Positions 12,687-24,000 of a DNA stretch of 64,000 nucleotides are shown here, piece by piece; within the stretch, counting starts at the first letter, position 1; every line of letters starts with the position of its first letter. Below the pieces are notes generated by a model. That model ran no database searches, was not told the DNA's origin, and was given only the letters and a program-made list of their open reading frames with translations. The translations under genes and the position numbers were made by a program. The stretch is from Ulota crispa. Taxonomy: Eukaryota > Streptophyta > Bryopsida > Orthotrichales > Orthotrichaceae. The stretch spans positions 6,944,001 to 7,008,000 of the forward strand of contig OY987250.1 of assembly GCA_963920765.1 (NCBI GenBank), given 5' to 3'.

Positions 12687-12855
12687 ATATATATACATAC
12701 ATACATACATACATATATACATATATATATATATGCATATATACATATATATATATATATGCATATATACATATATATATGTATATACATATATACATAT
12801 ATACATATATGCATATATACATATATATATGTATATACATATATACATATACATA
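12687..12855. repeat. TA/TATACA microsatellite, left part
   Basis: Alternating pyrimidine-purine tract made of TATA, TACA and TGCA units. It continues at 13267-13302 after the foldback inserted at 12856. The apparent Tyr/Ile-rich open frames on both strands are products of this repeat. Confidence 0.9.
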
Positions 12856-13266
12856 GGGAATTGATATGTGTACCACACCCTTTCAATTACTGTACCACAG
12901 CCCTAGAGTAAGTATTAGATTTCTACCATCAAAAAGTTGAGTTTGAGAATTTGGAATTCAGATTTGGACTCAAAGACCATGATTTAATCTAGAACCATAA
13001 AAAAAGTTGCAATTCAACAACACCCAATGAAAAAGTTTAATTAGGAAGTAAAGTGTTACTTTACTTTTGTTTGTAGAAAAAGATAAGCTTTTTTATTGGG
13101 TGTTGTTAAATTGCAACTTTTTTGTGGTTTTAGACTAAATCATGGTCTCTAAATCCAAATCTAAATTTCAAATTCTCAAATTCAACTTTTTGATGGTAGA
13201 AATCTAATACTTACTCTAGGGGTGTGGTACAGTAATTGAAAGGGTGCGGTACACATATCAATTCCC
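12856..13266. mobile_element. Palindromic element D1 (411 bp), 9-bp target duplication
   Basis: It starts GGGAATTGATATGTGTACC and ends with the reverse complement GGTACACATATCAATTCCC-type word (one base differs). The whole element is a near-complete palindrome centred near 13065. ATATACATA flanks it on both sides (12847-12855, 13267-13275). A 9-bp duplication with long inverted repeats is typical of Mutator-like MITEs. It interrupts the microsatellite. Confidence 0.85.

Positions 13267-13302
<36 letters not shown>
13267..13302. repeat. TA microsatellite, right part
   Basis: Continuation of the 12687-12855 tract after the D1 insertion, ending in about 14 AT units. Confidence 0.9.
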
Positions 13303-13305
<3 letters not shown>

Positions 13306-14496
13306 TTTTGCCCTCTCTTGGTTTTTTCCATCATTTTCCTAAGAAATCAATTACAAGCTACTTTAAAATATATATCTATTAAATTAAAAATAAAGTTTAA
13401 ACTTGGAGTAGAAAATGCCACCAAAACAATCAAATAAAATTGGAGATATTAAACTTACTTTGATGACATGTTTTCTTAGCTCAAAGTATCCAAAAGCCAT
13501 TTGTTACAAAGTAGTCAATTGGTCTAAAATTAGGCATTTAGTTGCCCGTGCCCACCATAGACTAGGTGGACACATGATGATTTCTTACAAGTCATTCATT
13601 GAGCATAGTTAGAGTTGAAAGGTTTTGATATGTCATCTCAAATTTTGAAAACTTGGCAAAACAACAATTTTGTGGATGGACATGTATATCTTGACAACCA
13701 CTTGCTTGTAACTCTTGCAAGCTTGCAAATTTTTGGTTTCAAAAATCCCTACATAATCATTTCAAAGCAAAAGCCATCAAGTATACCAAATTGTTTGCTA
13801 GTACAACTATTAGAGCAATTTGGACCAATGAACAATTGCCAACACAAATTATACATTACTAAATCATTTGCCAAACATATGGCAAGCAACAAGTGTCTCT
13901 TCAATCTCATTGCCCTTATATCCCATATCTTTTTTACAACTACATTTGGCTTAAAATACTACACTAAAAAGTGCATTTAGGTTGTCTCATGCTAACTTCT
14001 CAACATTTACAATAATGGCACTACCATAATTTTAATAAGTAATTATTGTAATAAAATAAATAAATAACATGACAATAACAACAACTTTGAGGAAAGACAA
14101 ACTAGAACTTATTGATTATTTAAAGAGTTGCATGGGCCATCAAGTGGCCAACTGATGAGTCATGAAATAACTTTCCAAGATAAAGCAACCTAATTTTCAA
14201 GGCAACTTAAAAGCATTATTTAGTTTTAGTTACTAACTAATATTCTCAACCAAGAATGAGGGATACCTTTTTTTGAAGAATGTCAAAGTAGCACTTTATA
14301 AATTTTATGTTTTACACAAACCACTTTCAATTTTTTTAATCTTAAGACACATTAAAAGAACATAAATTACACCAAGTTTTGTGTTAGTTTTATGGTAAGT
14401 TCCACTACAAGTAAATAATTTAGCTCAGTAAAAACCCGCTCTTGCACGTGCAGCAACTGAATGAAACATCCTCAATTATTAGGGGGTTTCAAATAT
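13303..14496. other. No gene recognised
   Basis: Two adjacent plus-strand open frames (13415-13612 and 13615-13980) resemble no family I know, and no splice context supports them. The flanking DNA is repeat-rich. They could be remnants of a decayed gene or chance frames. Confidence 0.35.
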
Positions 14497-14908
14497 GGGA
14501 ATTGATATGTGTACCACACCCTTTCAAGTACTGTACCACACCCCTAGAGTAAGTATTAGATTTCTACCATCAAAAGCTAAATTTGAGAATTTGAAATTCA
14601 TATTTGGACTTAGAGACCATGATTTAGTCTAAAACCATAGAAAAAGTTGCAATTCAGCAGCACTCAATGAAAAAGTTTATCTTTTTTACAAACAAAAGTA
14701 AAAGTAACACTTTTCTACCTAACTAAACTTTTTCATTAAGTGTTGTTGAATTGCAACTTTTTTTTATGGTTCTAGACTAAATCATGGTCTCTGAGTCCAA
14801 ATCTGAATTCCAAATTCTCAAATTCAGCTTTTTGATGGTAAAAATCTAAAATTTACTTTGGGGGTGTGGTACAGTAATTGAAAGGGTGTGGTACACATAT
14901 CAATTCCC
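14497..14908. mobile_element. Palindromic element D2 (412 bp), 9-bp target duplication
   Basis: Same family as D1: GGGAATTGATATGTGTACC at the left, the complementary word ending CATATCAATTCCC at the right, and a palindromic interior (CCATGATTTAGTCTAAAACC against GGTTCTAGACTAAATCATGG). TTCAAATAT flanks both ends (14488-14496, 14909-14917), a perfect 9-bp duplication. Confidence 0.88.
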
Positions 14909-14917
14909 TTCAAATAT

Positions 14918-17877
14918 ACCCTAAACTAGCAATTTTGTTCACGTGAATGAAATTGGTGAACAAGTTAGTCAAGCCACCGTTCATGTCCTCGCTTTCACCA
15001 TTCAAGTATCCAAATTGTAGTGAACTACTCACCACCCTTTCAATTTTACCCACAATCACCAATCCCGTACGGATCCCTTGAACACAATCGTTGCTTCTAA
15101 TCTGGAACCCTTAGTCTCTACAATTGTCCACTTCTAATCAAGATCTCTTCAGCTCCACCATTGTCGCTTCTCGCACATTGCAATTCCTTGAATAACCTTG
15201 ACCTGGCATTCAACTCTACATCCAAACTGTATAGAGGTGCGGAGTGAGAGCCGAGAGGCGTGAAGCGAGAGCCAAGAGGCAAGCAACAACACAAATAAGA
15301 GCACACGCGGAAGCGACAGGAACAGGAGCGAAGGAGTTAGCGGGAGAGGCCAGGAGGGAGAGGTTTCACGTCGTTTACGCGTGAACGACCCATGAGGACC
15401 TCCTGGAGATCCTCATGAGTCGTTCACTTTTGTGGCTTCACGTTCACAATGAATGAAAACTCATTCACTACCATTCGTTCGCTGTTTTTTTGAGATATAT
15501 GAAACCCCCTATTACTAGAATGCCACCTCATGGGGTGGATGAAGCCACGCTTCATGCCAATCCACTGCAAAACAAAACTTCTACCATCTACCTACCCAAT
15601 TTTATCTTCCAAATGGATGAAATGTCTTTCCCTTTACTATTGGAACTTCCAAGGGTGAGCCCTCTTTCTCTGACAGAGTTCATAATTTGATTTGCCCCTC
15701 CGTGCGGAAGTGCAAACTAGTAACCTTCATTTTTGAAGGCACATGTGGCAAATCACATAAATTATAAAAATGAAAAACAAAATAAAATTTGCTCAGAAAA
15801 AAAGTTATACATAAATACAAGAAATTATTTAAATTGTCCATTAGTAATTAGTGTAGTTTCTCAAAGTCTATATTACGTATTTGAGTTATGATGTTATCAT
15901 TTTATCATGAACAATTTTAATTTCATTCAACTTATTGACTCCGGAAAGCTTCATAATGTTCTAAGTACCAAAGATGCCACAAATATGCATAGTTTTCACA
16001 TTTCTACTTCCCTACATAGAAACGCCCTTGTAAGTGCATACAAAGTTTTGAGCTTTTTACATTACTTTGTTCACAATTTATTTAGTACTTTTGTTGAAAA
16101 CCCAATCTCGCATGTTGTTATGTTTAAAGAAATTACCATCAGACGTAGTTAGGTATCAAGTCAAAATACAAAATATATTTTCAAATTGTATAACATGTCC
16201 AAGATTCCACCATAGGGTTTTTGTTCACATTCTCTTTACAAATTATCTTTATAACTTTGAGAAGTTCATCTTAGTTCTTTGCTACATCAAACTTTTCTTT
16301 CTAAACACTTGTTTTGACAAGTGATTTATCAAATCAATTATTGTATGCATTGTGAGTCATCATTTAGATTAGAGACTCCATTTATTGACATTTTTTATTT
16401 TTAAAATTTGGAGTAAAATTTGGAGTAAATATGTAACTCGTAAACTCCAAATGTAGATTCAATTGTTCTTTGTAACTACAGAGTTTGTAATGCATTTCCA
16501 AATTGCACAAAGTGGATTTAATGATACCTTCATTTATTGTCTACAGATTCTCCACAACCACCAATAAGGCTATATGCCACTGATTCCATCAAAAGAACTA
16601 ATATCTTTGAAACCGTATATATTTTTCTAAAATTTGTTATCCTTTAAAAAGTTTGGACATGTCAAGTTCTTATTTATTTAATTTAGCGTTTCTCAATTAG
16701 CAAATAACAACACATGAATGATGTGAGCAGTACAATAGAACTCTAAACCAATATTCTCTATAATCTAATATATAACACAAAACTTAATGTCAGACCACAC
16801 GTCAGACATAAACCAAAGCAATTAATTCAATAGTAGTAATGCTCTTTGGTGTTATCTAGGCACTAACCTCAAGGTCACTGCACTTACACTTACACAAAAT
16901 TAACTAATAATTTACTTAGACTAATTTAATTCTTGGGTCCCAACCATATCAGTTTAGAGGAGTTCTATTGTATTTTGCTCAAAAATTAAGAAAAACTGAG
17001 TTATTCATTTATTTGTTTTCAAAGATGTTGCGCTCTTGCAATAAATTGAAGAAGTGCTTGTATTGTTCAGTACAGTACAAACTCTTCAAGTTTTTCTCTC
17101 TTTTTCTTTGTAATTTCCATCTTGGCTACATAACATTCAGTAGCCCCTGAAGAGAGGCTGCCTTTCCCTCTCTTCAAATATCATCCATGAACTTCATCAT
17201 GACACCCAAAAAAAATGTTTATTTTTTATTTTTTAATTATTTGACATGGCTGGCCCCACATCGACGTATGTGCACTAAACTGAGTCGCTCTTTCATAAAC
17301 TCTATGACAAATTCAACCAAGTGTCCTCTTAGCTACTGATGGGTGTGGAATATTCCACACTCTTTTATCCGACTAAATATATTCCACACTCTTCAATTGG
17401 AGGGAGGGCATGCTTGCTGAGTGCTACCAAATGTTATGTAGGGTGGTTCGAAGTCTCTAAATGTTTTCAATTTTGACCAAGAACCTTTAGGTGGTGTTGG
17501 ACAGATTCATTATTTGGTGACCCCAAACCCCTCTTTGAAGATGCAACGTAATCAAACTTTTTGAGGGATACTAGTCATAATACGAAGGTTTTGAAATAGG
17601 AAGGTTTGGACCTTCAAATGGGGTTCTTAGTCAAAACCACATAGATTTGAGGATTTCTAGCTACCCGTTACGGGCTAGAAACTACACTTGAAACAAAAAA
17701 ACCTGAGAATGTTTGTTTATAGCAGTTCTTTTTCTTACAATAATAACAATGAGGAAGAAAAGAACCAACTGATAAGTCCAGCGCTTGGGGAGGAATTTTG
17801 CCTTCACCGGCTAGAATCCAACATGACTCATTTTCAACCGGTTTTTCATTGAATTGCATTGGGTATTTATATATTCT
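14918..17877. other. No gene recognised
   Basis: Includes a moderately G+C-richer patch at about 15160-15440 with a local inverted repeat (ACGACCCATGAGGACCTCC against GATCCTCATGAGTCGTTCA, about 15386-15424). No open frame with a recognisable family. Confidence 0.45.
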
Positions 17878-18010
17878 TACTATCGTACTACAAAGATCAC
17901 AGTGACCTTTATAAAATCACATCTCCAATCTAGGTGATATCATACTTCAAAAATCACTCTTATCTTTGTAATATCACATCTCTGATCTTTATGATATCAT
18001 AGAAAATTTG
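17878..18010. repeat. Degenerate repeat of TATCACAT/ATATCATA units
   Basis: Repeats of AAAATCACA, TTTGTAATATCACATCTC and ATCTTTATGATATCATA. The same units, in longer form, are at 35275-36110. Confidence 0.5.
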
Positions 18011-18350
18011 GAATAGTCATTGAAGTTGAGGTGATATTAAAGAGGGTACAAAAAAGTGATATTTAAGAGGTTATTGTTTATTGCTTCTCTAGGATTCACA
18101 CTTTTTGAATTTCTAAATTTTATTACTTTTAGGTAATTTTAGATTTTCATGACTTCACTTTTCTATTGCTATTACCAAATGATTTAAAATATTTGTTACA
18201 TAAATTCAAATGATGAAAGCGTAATGTAACAAGTGCCAACATTTAGTAATAAAATATAATTAGTTAAAAAAAAGATTTGACTGATTTTTGGACGGTAATT
18301 TCAAATTCAACCGACTCCTTTGCAATTAGAACCCGCTGACAATACACTAA

Positions 18351-19120
18351 GAGCATCTCCACCAAGGGCTTCCGCTTCCCTATCCCTATCTCCATTTGGA
18401 TGAAGTCCCACAACAGTAGTTCTTCCCTATAAGGGAGTTTGTTCCTCCATAGTTACTAAAATGGGTTAGGAGAGGCAGAGTTTTTTTTCTTGGCAAATTT
18501 TTGCTAGATTCTTACCTCAAAATGCATGTGGCAATCTTTACATTAGAAACTCCAAGGGAAAAAGTGGATGAAATCACCAGATCCGTACTCGGGAAGACAC
18601 ATTATTCACCAGATTTTGAATGAAAGTATCTTTTTTTAGTAAATGTTTGGATGAATATACACAAATCATTCATGCTTTCCAATTTTAACAAAACTTTCCT
18701 TACCTCCATGCATTCTAGGGTGCGGGTTGCTTTACCTCGACAAATTGAAAAAAAACCGCTAGGGAGAGGTAGGTCAAGAGAGGAATTAGGAGTGAAAGGG
18801 GGGGGGAGAGGTGGGGCAAGAGAGGAATTAAGAGTGAAAGGAGGGAGATGGAAACAGAAGAAGAAAGATAAAGACAAATAATGGAGATAAAGACAAAATA
18901 ATGGAGACAAAAGGAGGTAGCAAAGTGCACTTTTTGTGAAAAATAAGACTGCAATTTATTGCATTAGAATTCCCTATAAGGCCCCTATTTTGGGGAATTG
19001 GGGCTCCTACTCAATTGGGTCCCTTATAAATTTAAGGATAGAGGCTCCTAGTGGGGGTTCTTCCCTATTTGGATGAATTCCGTCCAAATACAAATAGAGA
19101 AACCCCTAGTGAAGATGCTT
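18351..19120. repeat. GAGCATCTCCAC-ended element (about 770 bp)
   Basis: Left end GAGCATCTCCACCAAGGGCT preceded by TAA (18348-18350), right end ACCCCTAGTGAAGATGCTTT. Inner mirrored words are CCCTATCTCCATTTGGATGA and TTCCCTATTTGGATGAATTC, plus GGGGAATTGGGGCTCC. It is the same end type as the elements at 1399 and 1909. The purine-rich middle (18738-18900) gives spurious open frames. Confidence 0.5.
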
Positions 19121-19690
19121 TGAGAACATTTCCAGTCATGCACGGCAAGTTGGAAAGTGTCGGACCTTTGTTGCAAAATCAAGTCCAACAAGGACTCTCT
19201 AGCCAATTTTTTTGACATGCCTTGCCAAATTCTTCCTAGGAGACACCAAGTTCTAGTGTGTGCTTCAAATTTCCATGTGCTTGATTGTAGGTACTTCTGA
19301 CAGGTGTGCAAGAGCAGATGATCCACTGAAATGATCGTAGAGCTAGATCTTGATGTAGGAAAACTTGATTTAGCTTGTGAGAACGGATGCATGGGACCGC
19401 CAACGGCATTTGGCAAGTGTCTTCCCCGCACAACTTTGGACTTTTTTGTCATAGCTAGGCCCTTGCACCAAGGGTTAATTTCTTGGCAGATTTTGCCTAA
19501 ATCTTACGTTGAAAGTCCCCTGGCAACTATTACACTAAGAAATTTGTGAACATTGGATGAAATCAACACATCCTTTTTGGAACAAAATCCCAATTTGCCA
19601 AGTTTTGGATGAAAGTAGCTTATATTAGCAAGTTTTTGGATTATTTTTCATATATCACTCATTCATTCCAACTTTAGACAAATTTTCCCT

Positions 19691-20030
19691 ACCTTAGGTT
19701 GGAACACCCATAAGCGTTAGTGTCCCCATAACTGTCACCTCTAAAATCTTGAAAAATTTGTGAAAGTAAATAGATGTAATTATAAGGATATACAACATGT
19801 GAACATGAAACCTTAATGTTAGTTATGAGTGCAATGGCAGTTTGCTCTTTAAAAATTCACAACTTATTCTTACAGTATCCAAATAATTCATTCAAAAGTG
19901 CAAACCCATTCAAAAGTGCAAACCCATTATATTTTTGTTTCTAATAGGATCCTATAATTTGTTAATTATTTGTTAATAGTCATCATATTCAAAACCCTTA
20001 AACTAACGCTTATGTATTCCTACCTTACCT
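19691..20030. repeat. ACCTTAGG-ended MITE C1
   Basis: Inverted ends: left ACCTTAGGTTGGAACACCCA plus TAAGCGTTAG, right CTAACGCTTATGTATTCC plus TACCTTACCT. The interior (ACAACATGTGAACATGAAAC, CACAACTTATTCT) matches C2 at 40113-40430, in the FES1 intron. Confidence 0.65.
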
Positions 20031-20149
20031 TCATTCTGAGATGTGGGACGATGACAAAAAAAACAAAAATCAAACCTTGCCTTGCACATCCCCGAGCACT
20101 TCAAGAACTACTTGACACCTCTCGTGTTCAGTGCAACGCTGGAGATGCT

Positions 20150-21048
20150 CTAAATGCCGGTTCTCCCCGGGCATTGGGTGGGGTCCACTCTCGCTCGGAG
20201 AAAGAAAACGAGCCAGAAGGAATCCCCGCCATCCGCGCTCAAAAGACACTGGCTGGCCAGTGTCAGCGCACCGCGCGTCCCGCTGCTACCGCAGGCTAAA
20301 AAGAATTCTGCCCTGCCCTGCCCGGAGTGCCCGGCTGCCCCCGCAAATCGTTAACATAACAAGCTTGCGCGGTCAAAAGGCTAGCTCCACATTCCACAAT
20401 CTCACGCACCAATCGAGGTCGAGGACGCAAAACGACGGGCGGACCCAATGAAAAGATATCAGACATGCCAGTGCCAGTTAGTGATTAGTGACTAGTGACA
20501 AGTGACATGGAACGTTGAATCAGTGGGCCGTCGATGTGGCCGCACGCCCTTCACCAGCTCCACGCCCCCCTCGCTCATGCAGTGGTGCAGCCCTGAGCGC
20601 CCTTGTAAACGCTGCAAAAGATCTGCTGGCACTTTGCCTCATGCATATCTGGCACCTTTTCCAAAACCAGCCCGATCCTCGTTGCCTTGCTCGCCTGATG
20701 CTCCCTTCTGTCATCTCACTCCTTTCCATGGTCGCCACAGCACGCATGACTCCGCAAATGCTAACAACCGTGTAGCATTTCGACCGCAACTCCATTCGGA
20801 ACACACCCATTTGCTGAAATCACCACAGAACTGTTGTCGTCGTCGAGCAGTTGAAGATTCTGCGGATTTGGGTATTTGCAAGTGTGCGCTCTGGTGAAGC
20901 CCAAGAGTGTCGAAGTTTTGAGCGAATTTAGGGTTTGGGGTTTGGACAGAGTGTGTATGGAGGAGCTGCTCATGTGTCGGATGGGTTTTTTTATATTAAG
21001 TTAAGTATATGTGGGTTTTGAATTTTAAGTGTTTGGAGTGGTTACTCC
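20150..21048 (+). promoter_or_regulatory. G+C-richer upstream region and probable 5' UTR of COP1
   Basis: The base composition changes from A+T-rich repeats to a G+C-rich stretch (about 20080-20900) directly before COP1. It holds a telobox-like AGGGTTTGGGGTTTGG at 20930-20945 and a run of AGTGA repeats at 20477-20505. Several overlapping open frames on both strands show no family and are best read as effects of the base composition. No TATA box can be assigned with confidence. Confidence 0.4.
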
Positions 21049-24000
21049 ATGGCGAGCTCTTCGGTGAGGGCGAGTGTGTCCAAGACGGCTTTGGGATTCG
21101 TGAAGGAAGAGCCCTATGACCCCGAGTTTTGGGCATCGGAGAATTGCAATGGAGCAGCTGATGCAGATAAGGATTTTATGTGTCCCATATGTTTCCAGAC
21201 AATGCAAGATGCGTTTTTGACGAGCTGTTGTGGGCATAGTTTCTGCCACGCGTGTATTTCGACGCATTTGAGTAACCGGAGTAATTGTCCGAGCTGTTCT
21301 CGGTATTTGACTGCTGATCAACTCATTCCTAACTTTCTATTGTCAAAGGTTCGTCTTTCTCTCTCAAAATTCTGTGTGTTTTGTGAACCTTTTTTGTAGT
21401 TTAATCACGACACTTGAGATGTGGTGTCGAATGAAAAGTATCTCAATCTATGTTTTACTCTTTTATTTTATGGATTCAGAGGATTACAAAGCTGGAATAG
21501 TTGAACATTCCTTTATGGTTTTCATCTTAATCCAGTGCAAGGGAGAAAGTACTGAAACACTTACCTTTGTTACTTACAGCAAGTCATCTATTCATTCATT
21601 TAGTTGGAGTTTGTGGTAGCATGACTTGGCTAAATATCAAAATTGGTTTTTGAATGGAAATGGAATTTTCTTCGTATGTCGAAAACCTACCACATTGTAT
21701 GGTTAAGTATTCGTCATACATTTATCTTACAGATTTGGCCATTGTTCGCATCGCTCTTTGCACTACACTATGCTTTTTCTGAAGATCTTATGATTGAGTA
21801 TGTGAGATGCTCGAGAGTGAAGCTTATGGTATCGTGGACGTTAATAATGGAAAATGTATTTTTTTTGTGAACTCACGTTACATTAATGTTGGTAGTGTGA
21901 ACATCCGTCCGGTTACATTTGGTTTTGTTCTCAATTGACACTGATTTTGGTGTAGGATTTATTGGTGTAGGTTAGGTTTTTCTTTCTTTAAGGGGAGTTG
22001 TAGGGGTGTTTATTATGTAGTATTATTTATTTCTCTTTAGTGAGCTTTGAAAGCATTTAGTATACTAGTTTGATGGTGTATGCTACATGTTATTTGCAGT
22101 TGATGAAAAAAGCGACAGCCTTCCAGTTATTGAAGAATTCCTCTCCTGGAGAACATTTGCGCGTTGCACTTCAACAGGTGACTTGGATTTTCATGTCTTT
22201 TTCGAATTTAAAAAAATGGTGACGATTTATCTCGTGGTTTAGTTGGTGTGAAATTCTCTTAAATTTTGCTCAACTTCCCTTTGATCATTGAGATAATACG
22301 ATCGTTGCGGTTTGCAGGGAGTGGACATGCCTATGAAGGATCTGGATTCCTTACTGCTGCTTTTATTCGAAAAGAAGAAAAAAATTGAGCAGGAGGAGGC
22401 TGAGACCAACATGGAGGTTTTGCTTGATTTCCTTCACCTATCAAGGCAACGGAAACAAGAAGAATTGCTTGAGGTGATACTTCCCATTAATTCTTAAATG
22501 CTCTATGAATCAAATGTGGTCACTTCCCTATCTATATGAGTTGTAATAAAATGTTTGGAAAGTCGCTGAGGAGGTAGCAGGAGTGTACAAAAAAGGTAGC
22601 ATTAGAAAGAAGAAAGTACATCCGACAACTTTGAGCAATAAAGACATACTATGCAAGGTACTATAATTATGGTTTACTTTCTAAGACGGGTTCTCTATAC
22701 TAGGTTGGTTAGGCAGCCCAAATCTAAGTTGACTTTGTTGTAGGAAAGAAATGATCAATTATGTGCTAGTGAGAGAATTTATGGTCGGTTTGTAACATCG
22801 GAGTAAATGCCTGTCCTTATGCTAACAAAGAGTGAGATAAGATAACGAATTTTTTTCGTTGGAGCTTAGCATTTTAAGCATGCTGAAAATCACTACTTCT
22901 AGAGTAAATCTTTTGCTTAACTGACATTTCGGTGGAATGGTTTTTTTTTTTGCAAACCAGTTACAAGGCGATCTTCATTATCTTAAAGAAGACATAGCTA
23001 CGATTGAAAGGCGACACTTAGAGTTGGTAAGAGCGAAAACCAAGTTTGCGAAACGAGAAAGTTCGGCTCTGGACTTGTCATCACCCAACTTGGACACTTC
23101 TCTAGGGTGTGAAATGGCAACTACTGGAGGTGCAATTTCGGTTTGGCGAGGGGGGCAAGGTGGAGCCTTCACTCCTCCTAGTGAGCCTAAACGTTCAGGA
23201 AGCACTTTCAAGAGGAACATGGTAGCCTCAATGAGTAGAATGAGTGGAAAATTTCTTGAGAATCCGTTTTTGGATCCTCTTGCTGAAGCAGCAGGTGTTC
23301 ACACCGTCAGCAAAAAACGGCGAGTGTTGGCTCAGGTGCGTTTTCCAATTCAGAAGATTGCCTTGCTTTGCTGCTCATTACGGGTGGTTTACACATTTCT
23401 ATACACCCTTTGAGAATAGATAACAAGGTTGAGGTTTAGGGTTTATTTTTTGTATTTTCGCTGGTAGAGCCACACGCACCCAACAATGCGAGCAAGTAAG
23501 GAAAAGTTAAATAGAATTGGATAGAATCAACAACGTGTGCGTGTTCATCCATAAAATCCACTAATTTTAGTAACTTTCATCAAAATATGGCAAACCTGGT
23601 GCTTACTTGGAGAGAGATTTGGCGATGTCATCCATTTTTCACTTAATTTGTCTAGTGTTATGGTAGCGAGTCACAATCTGGGGTAAGATTTAGGCGAACT
23701 TTTGCCAAGAAAAAGAACGTTGTTGAGGTCTAGGCGTAGTGGTTTTTGAAGCGCAAGGGACAAGCTGGCAATGTGCTAAGGTTTAAGGTTTGAAATATTT
23801 GCTCTTGTATATTTACCATTTTGCGAGCTGGTGGTATTTGGAGCACTGTACTAAATGGTCAGTTGAAAAGCTGATTCATAAAAGTGCTTTGTCGTGTGAG
23901 AGTCCATATCATTTTATCGTCCATTGTTAAGGTTTTTCATCATGGCTGTCTGGACGAAATTTAAATCTCTTAAAAGAAATTCTTGATCTCTATACCGTGA

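Noticed and set aside
12620..12886. Overlapping Tyr/Ile/His-rich open frames on both strands
   Set aside because: They are translations of the TA/TATACA microsatellite and occur in several frames at once.
20131..20897. Several overlapping open frames before COP1, up to 131 codons
   Set aside because: The region is G+C-rich, so stops are rare in all frames; no domain recognised and frames conflict on both strands.
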